A stretch of DNA of 9,727 nucleotides. Source: an uncultured Granulosicoccus sp. GTDB lineage: Bacteria > Pseudomonadota > Gammaproteobacteria > Granulosicoccales > Granulosicoccaceae. The notes beneath the pieces are model-generated. The model searched no databases, was not told the DNA's origin, and saw only the letters and a program-made list of their open reading frames with translations. The number at the start of each line of letters is the position of its first letter. Position 1 is the stretch's first letter. Below, one piece after another: positions 6,366 through 9,727 of this stretch. The translations under genes were made by a program, and so were the position numbers. Where the stretch lies: assembly GCA_938016235.1 (NCBI GenBank), contig CALLPU010000435.1, positions 1 to 9,727 on the forward strand, written 5' to 3'.

Positions 6366-8458
6366 TGAACTTGTCGCCCGCCCGCAAAGATCACACAAAA
6401 ATCCTGATAGGTCTGGGATTTCTGGCGGTGTTCTCGTTGATGATACTGGTCACCTGGTTGTCAATGAGCACGCTGCAGTCGATCAATGCCGGTATGTCGG
6501 AGCTGATTGAGGACACGGGGCAGAAGACCACACGTGCCTACCAGATGCGCGATGTCATCCGACTGCGCTCCGGTGCTGTTCGATCCTTGCTGCAAACCGA
6601 GGAGACGGTTGACCGTCAGCGAATATTCGACAAGCTCATCGAATACACCACTATCTATCAGGACTCTCGCGCCGAGCTGACCAACCTGGGTGCCAATGAT
6701 CGGGAAAAAGCCATTCTCGAGCAGATCAATGAAGCCGACACACGTGTCTCGGCCGCCTATGAGCGGGCCAACGCACAGATCTACGCGCCCGAGCAGGACA
6801 TCAATGCCCTGAAAGGCTCACTGAGCGAAGTACAACTACAGGAACTGGTGCTGCTCAATCATCTGAATGATCTTGTGCAACTGGAAAAAATGCTGGCAGA
6901 AGAGGCTCTGGCCAACAACCAGCTAACCTACAAGGAAACGCAGCGCCTGCAGATCTACATTGTCAGTGCCGCCTTTGCATTATCAATGATTATCTCGGTG
7001 ACCGTTATCGCCCGGGTGGCACGCGCCAACAATCGGATTGCTCATCTGGCCAACCATGATGACCTGACCGGTTTGCACAACCGACGCTCGTTTGAACAAC
7101 ACCTGCAATACACCATCGACATTGCCGAGCGCAGCGACAACACCCACGGCTTGCTGTATCTGGATCTGGATCGGTTCAAGATAGTCAATGACACCTGTGG
7201 TCATCACGCTGGCGATCAGTTGTTAATTCAACTGACACAGATGATGCAGGACAGACTGCGTCGAGGTGATCTGTTTGCTCGTGTTGGTGGAGACGAATTT
7301 GCCATCATTGCGCAAGGCAACACCTTCGATGATATCCGTCAGCTGGCAGATGACTTGCGCGTGATCGTCAGCGAATACACATTCCGTTATCAGGAGCAGA
7401 GCTTCAAGGTGAGCCTGAGTATTGGCGTCACTCCCATTGACGGGCAGATCCAGAGCATGGAACGCGTGCTGGCCGATGTGGATTCCGCCTGCTATGTGGC
7501 CAAGCAGTCGGGGCGCAATCGAGTCCATGTCACGCAGGATGATGATGCGGAGGTTGTGAAGTATCGCAGCAATGTGGCAGGTATCCAGGCGATTCGCAAA
7601 GCACTGGCTGACGACCGCTTGTCATTGTTCTATCAACCGATCTTCCATATTGAAGAGAAGTCGGTCAAGCTTGCACATTGCGAAATCCTGCTCAGGATTC
7701 GCAGCGAAAACGGTGAGCTGTATTCCCCCACGCGCTTCATTCCTATCGCCGAGAAATACAACATCATGACGGAGATTGATCAGTGGGTATTTACTCATGT
7801 GATCGATTGGCTGGCTGAAAATCAGGCCGACCATGTCATACCCCGTTTGCTGGTGAACCTGTCGGGTTTGTCCTTCGCAGATGATGACTTCAGCAAGTTC
7901 ATTGTGGAACGTCTTAGCCGTGGCGACGTTGATCCCTCTTACATCGCGTTTGAAATATCAGAAGGCGCTGCTGTCAAGAATTTCGAGAAGGTCAGTCAGT
8001 TTATCCAGCGCATACGCGCACTGGGATGCGAGTTGGCTCTGGATGACTTTGGTTCCGGGTTTTCAAGCTTCGCCTACCTGAAGAAACTCTCGTTCGATTA
8101 TCTGAAGATTGACGGTTCGCTGGTGCGCAACATTGCCACGAACAGTGTTGATCATGACATGGTGGCGGCTATCAACCAGATTGGCCATACCGTGGGAGCG
8201 AAGACCATCGCTGAATTTGTCGAGGACGATGCATCGCTGAAATGCCTGCGGGACATGAATGTGGATTACGCGCAGGGTTACGGCCTGCGCATGCCCACAC
8301 CGCTTGAGCAATTAGCCGATGAGCTGGAAAAGCGTCAGGAAGGTGATTCCGGACACGTTGAAATCGCCGACGACACCACACTCAAGTCTGTGCCTGATGA
8401 GGATCTGGACACGGATCAGAACAACACGTTTCCTGATGACTACCGCAAGGCCTCTTGA
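6365..8458 (+). CDS. Membrane-anchored GGDEF-EAL cyclic di-GMP enzyme
   Basis: The 697-residue protein should make or degrade cyclic di-GMP at the inner membrane. It has a membrane segment at about 12-32, a periplasmic helical sensor (about 33-195, four-helix-bundle-like), a second membrane segment at about 197-217, a GGDEF domain (about 225-390) and an EAL domain (about 400-650), with an acidic tail. The GGDEF signature is intact (308-312), and RRGD (299-302), five residues earlier, fits the RxxD inhibitory site. The EAL motif reads EIL (E440). Other metal and catalytic positions look present: N498, E530, D560-D561 in DDFGSG, K581, E617 and Q637. Both activities are thus possible, and the balance is unknown. 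I chose ATG 6365, after AAGGAAG (6346-6352, a long spacing); an in-frame TTG at 6284 would add 27 unusual residues. No SOS box is seen. Confidence 0.93.
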   Translation: MNLSPARKDHTKILIGLGFLAVFSLMILVTWLSMSTLQSINAGMSELIEDTGQKTTRAYQMRDVIRLRSGAVRSLLQTEETVDRQRIFDKLIEYTTIYQDSRAELTNLGANDREKAILEQINEADTRVSAAYERANAQIYAPEQDINALKGSLSEVQLQELVLLNHLNDLVQLEKMLAEEALANNQLTYKETQRLQIYIVSAAFALSMIISVTVIARVARANNRIAHLANHDDLTGLHNRRSFEQHLQYTIDIAERSDNTHGLLYLDLDRFKIVNDTCGHHAGDQLLIQLTQMMQDRLRRGDLFARVGGDEFAIIAQGNTFDDIRQLADDLRVIVSEYTFRYQEQSFKVSLSIGVTPIDGQIQSMERVLADVDSACYVAKQSGRNRVHVTQDDDAEVVKYRSNVAGIQAIRKALADDRLSLFYQPIFHIEEKSVKLAHCEILLRIRSENGELYSPTRFIPIAEKYNIMTEIDQWVFTHVIDWLAENQADHVIPRLLVNLSGLSFADDDFSKFIVERLSRGDVDPSYIAFEISEGAAVKNFEKVSQFIQRIRALGCELALDDFGSGFSSFAYLKKLSFDYLKIDGSLVRNIATNSVDHDMVAAINQIGHTVGAKTIAEFVEDDASLKCLRDMNVDYAQGYGLRMPTPLEQLADELEKRQEGDSGHVEIADDTTLKSVPDEDLDTDQNNTFPDDYRKAS

Positions 8459-8545
8459 ACACGGCTGCATCCCCCCGGCTTCAGGCCACACGACGGGGAT
8501 TGCCCGCGCCGCACGGTAAGTTGCACTCGCGGACCCACTCGGCAT

Positions 8546-8563
8546 CTTTCGCTCAGTCGAAAG
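8546..8563 (+). terminator. Possible weak terminator hairpin after the GGDEF-EAL gene
   Basis: CTTTCG-CTCAGT-CGAAAG is a perfect 6-bp inverted repeat with a 6-base loop, in the 163-bp gap before the next gene. No T run follows directly (only TTT nine bases on). A second weak repeat, GACGT (8583-8587) with ACGTC (8596-8600), lies nearer the next start and could equally be an operator. Confidence 0.25.
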
Positions 8564-8621
8564 CCAACAGTTTGATCGGTCCGACGTCTCACACAACGTC
8601 AGCTGCAAGAATCTGACTCTG

Positions 8622-9554
8622 ATGCTGTTAGGCTGCCTGACAACCGATCTGACCTGCGCCATTGAAATGGCCGCGGTTCTGGCCCGTTCAGCGGTGCCTG
8701 TTATCGTGCATACCCAGTTGCCTGAACAGCCTTACGCAGCTGAGGGCGCAGCGCCTTTTCACATACTGGTGTTGAGCAGTGCATCCGGTCCAGCAGAGCA
8801 GTCACCTTGCGATGATCTGCCACGTGCGGTGGCCTGGTTGCAACAGGCCAATGCAACACGCATCGCGTTAATACAACCCAGGCACACCTTGGGTGCATCA
8901 CCCTCGCCAATGGCAAGACTTGCCGATGACTTGTTGTTGCTGCTGGCACGGCCGGGTAACAACAGGCTGTATCATTGCAAACACGCAGGCTCACCCAGCA
9001 CAATGACACTCGATCTGCGGCTACCAGTGGTCAGGCTGCCGGATGACGTGCTGACAGAAGGTGCTGCCGAAACAGCCAACGCGCTTCAAGGCCTGAGCAT
9101 CACTGAACCGTCACACGTGATCGTCAAGGCAGCAACGGACTACGACTATCTCACCGCCATTCGAGGTACCGAACGTGCTCACCTGATCACCGGCACAGCG
9201 GATCTGGCTCTGCATCTACCGGCATTGTTCAGAGTCCGCGGCTGGTTGATGGCTGAGCGGCACACTCAGGCGTTACGCTCGAGTACGGGTTTACCCACGC
9301 TACAGTGTGGCCCGTCGGCTTCGAGAAAAGACGGCACGCTGGACAGCTGGCTGACCCAATCACTGGCCGACTCGCCATCATCGCAGGTTTTACTGTGCAG
9401 CGACTCCAGCCAGCCTGACACCAGATCAATTGCGATTCTGGAGCGCCTCGGTACAAATCTATCACCATTAAGCGTGAGCCACGCATCACTGCCGGCTAAC
9501 GATCCTCTCGTGCAAACGCTAATGCTGGGAGCAGACCACATCACCAGCGACTGA
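8622..9554 (+). CDS. Diverged four-carbon acid sugar kinase-like (DUF1537/OtnK) protein, probably non-catalytic
   Basis: This 310-residue protein follows the layout of DUF1537 kinases in order: an N-terminal LGCLTTDLTCAIEMAAVLAR (3-22) where family members read GVIADDFTGA; a helix AVAWLQQANATRIAL (69-83); SPSPMARLADDLLLLL (93-108) where they read GNIGPVTDALL; VIVKAATDYDYLTAI (166-180) like VVDAVTDEDL; and LITGTADLALHLP (188-200) like LVTGGSGLALGLP. The acidic pair and TG of the first motif, the STFDST motif and the final GGETS glycines are absent or altered. It is about 100 residues shorter than typical members. A non-catalytic or repurposed relative is likely. No signal peptide is evident. 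The ATG at 8622 has only a weak ribosome site. Similarity was judged by eye. The gene ends eight bases from the convergent FKBP gene. Confidence 0.5.
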   Translation: MLLGCLTTDLTCAIEMAAVLARSAVPVIVHTQLPEQPYAAEGAAPFHILVLSSASGPAEQSPCDDLPRAVAWLQQANATRIALIQPRHTLGASPSPMARLADDLLLLLARPGNNRLYHCKHAGSPSTMTLDLRLPVVRLPDDVLTEGAAETANALQGLSITEPSHVIVKAATDYDYLTAIRGTERAHLITGTADLALHLPALFRVRGWLMAERHTQALRSSTGLPTLQCGPSASRKDGTLDSWLTQSLADSPSSQVLLCSDSSQPDTRSIAILERLGTNLSPLSVSHASLPANDPLVQTLMLGADHITSD

Positions 9555-9562
9555 TACGACGC

Positions 9563-9727
9563 TTACTGGTCGGTTAACGAGCTTGGCGGATTGGTGGTGC
9601 TGGCAAACTGCTGCGCCAGCTCTTCATCGGTAGCTTCTCGTACATTGACAATCGACAGCGTGAAATTCAACACCTGCCCGGCCAGTGGGTGGTTGGCGTC
9701 CAGCACCACTGTGTCGTCGCGTATCTC
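9563..9727 (-). CDS. FKBP-type peptidyl-prolyl isomerase, SlyD/FkpB-like (partial, C-terminal 54 residues)
   Basis: The last 54 codons and the TAA stop (9563-9565) of a gene entering from the right edge are present. The segment DDTVVLDANHPLAGQVLNF carries the NHPLAG signature found in the SlyD and FkpB group of FKBP prolyl isomerases, followed by the closing strand LSIVNVREATDEEL. These enzymes speed proline isomerisation and act as folding chaperones. The tail ends NPPSSLTDQ and lacks the histidine-rich metal-binding extension of E. coli SlyD, so I give no gene symbol. It converges on the sugar-kinase-like gene with only eight bases between the stops. Confidence 0.85.
   Translation of the reverse strand, partial: EIRDDTVVLDANHPLAGQVLNFTLSIVNVREATDEELAQQFASTTNPPSSLTDQ

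Overview
The window looks like chromosomal DNA of a gammaproteobacterium, probably free-living and possibly marine. The grounds are an E. coli-type LexA protein with a matching SOS box, a lexA-imuA-imuB cassette, a periplasmic delta-class-like carbonic anhydrase, and moderately GC-rich, dense coding. The genus cannot be settled from this sequence alone. No tRNA, rRNA, CRISPR array, insertion sequence or phage gene was seen.

Layout. (1) 1-1935, minus strand: a two-component operon with the sensor histidine kinase gene first and the OmpR-type response regulator second; the regulator runs off the left edge. (2) 1936-2125: a divergent intergenic region with a strictly 11-bp-phased array of TTCATG-like repeats, the geometry expected for an OmpR/PhoB-class regulator. 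(3) 2126-2986, plus strand: a secreted protein with a His-rich HFH...EH motif resembling delta-class carbonic anhydrases. (4) 3144-6018, plus strand: an SOS module, with a LexA box over the -10 element followed by lexA, imuA and imuB. The polymerase partner dnaE2 (imuC) does not follow. (5) 6019-6364: an unusually hairpin-rich 346-bp gap that also holds an unlisted 54-codon ORF ending in a TGATG overlap with the next gene. (6) 6365-8458: a membrane-anchored GGDEF-EAL protein. (7) 8622-9554: a diverged protein whose layout resembles four-carbon acid sugar kinases (DUF1537/OtnK) but which lacks their motifs. (8) 9563-9727, minus strand: the C-terminal end of a SlyD/FkpB-like FKBP prolyl isomerase, convergent with the preceding gene.

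How the parts may work together. The kinase and regulator are well placed to control both their own operon and the divergent carbonic anhydrase through the shared repeat array, which suggests a signal-responsive periplasmic CO2/bicarbonate system (inference). The SOS module is standard: DNA damage causes LexA self-cleavage, which releases lexA-imuA-imuB. ImuA and ImuB need a DnaE2 polymerase that must be encoded elsewhere if the mutasome works. The GGDEF-EAL protein keeps nearly all motifs for both making and degrading cyclic di-GMP. The most novel points are the repeat array linking a two-component system to a delta-class carbonic anhydrase, the degenerate sugar-kinase-like protein, and the structured region before the GGDEF-EAL gene.
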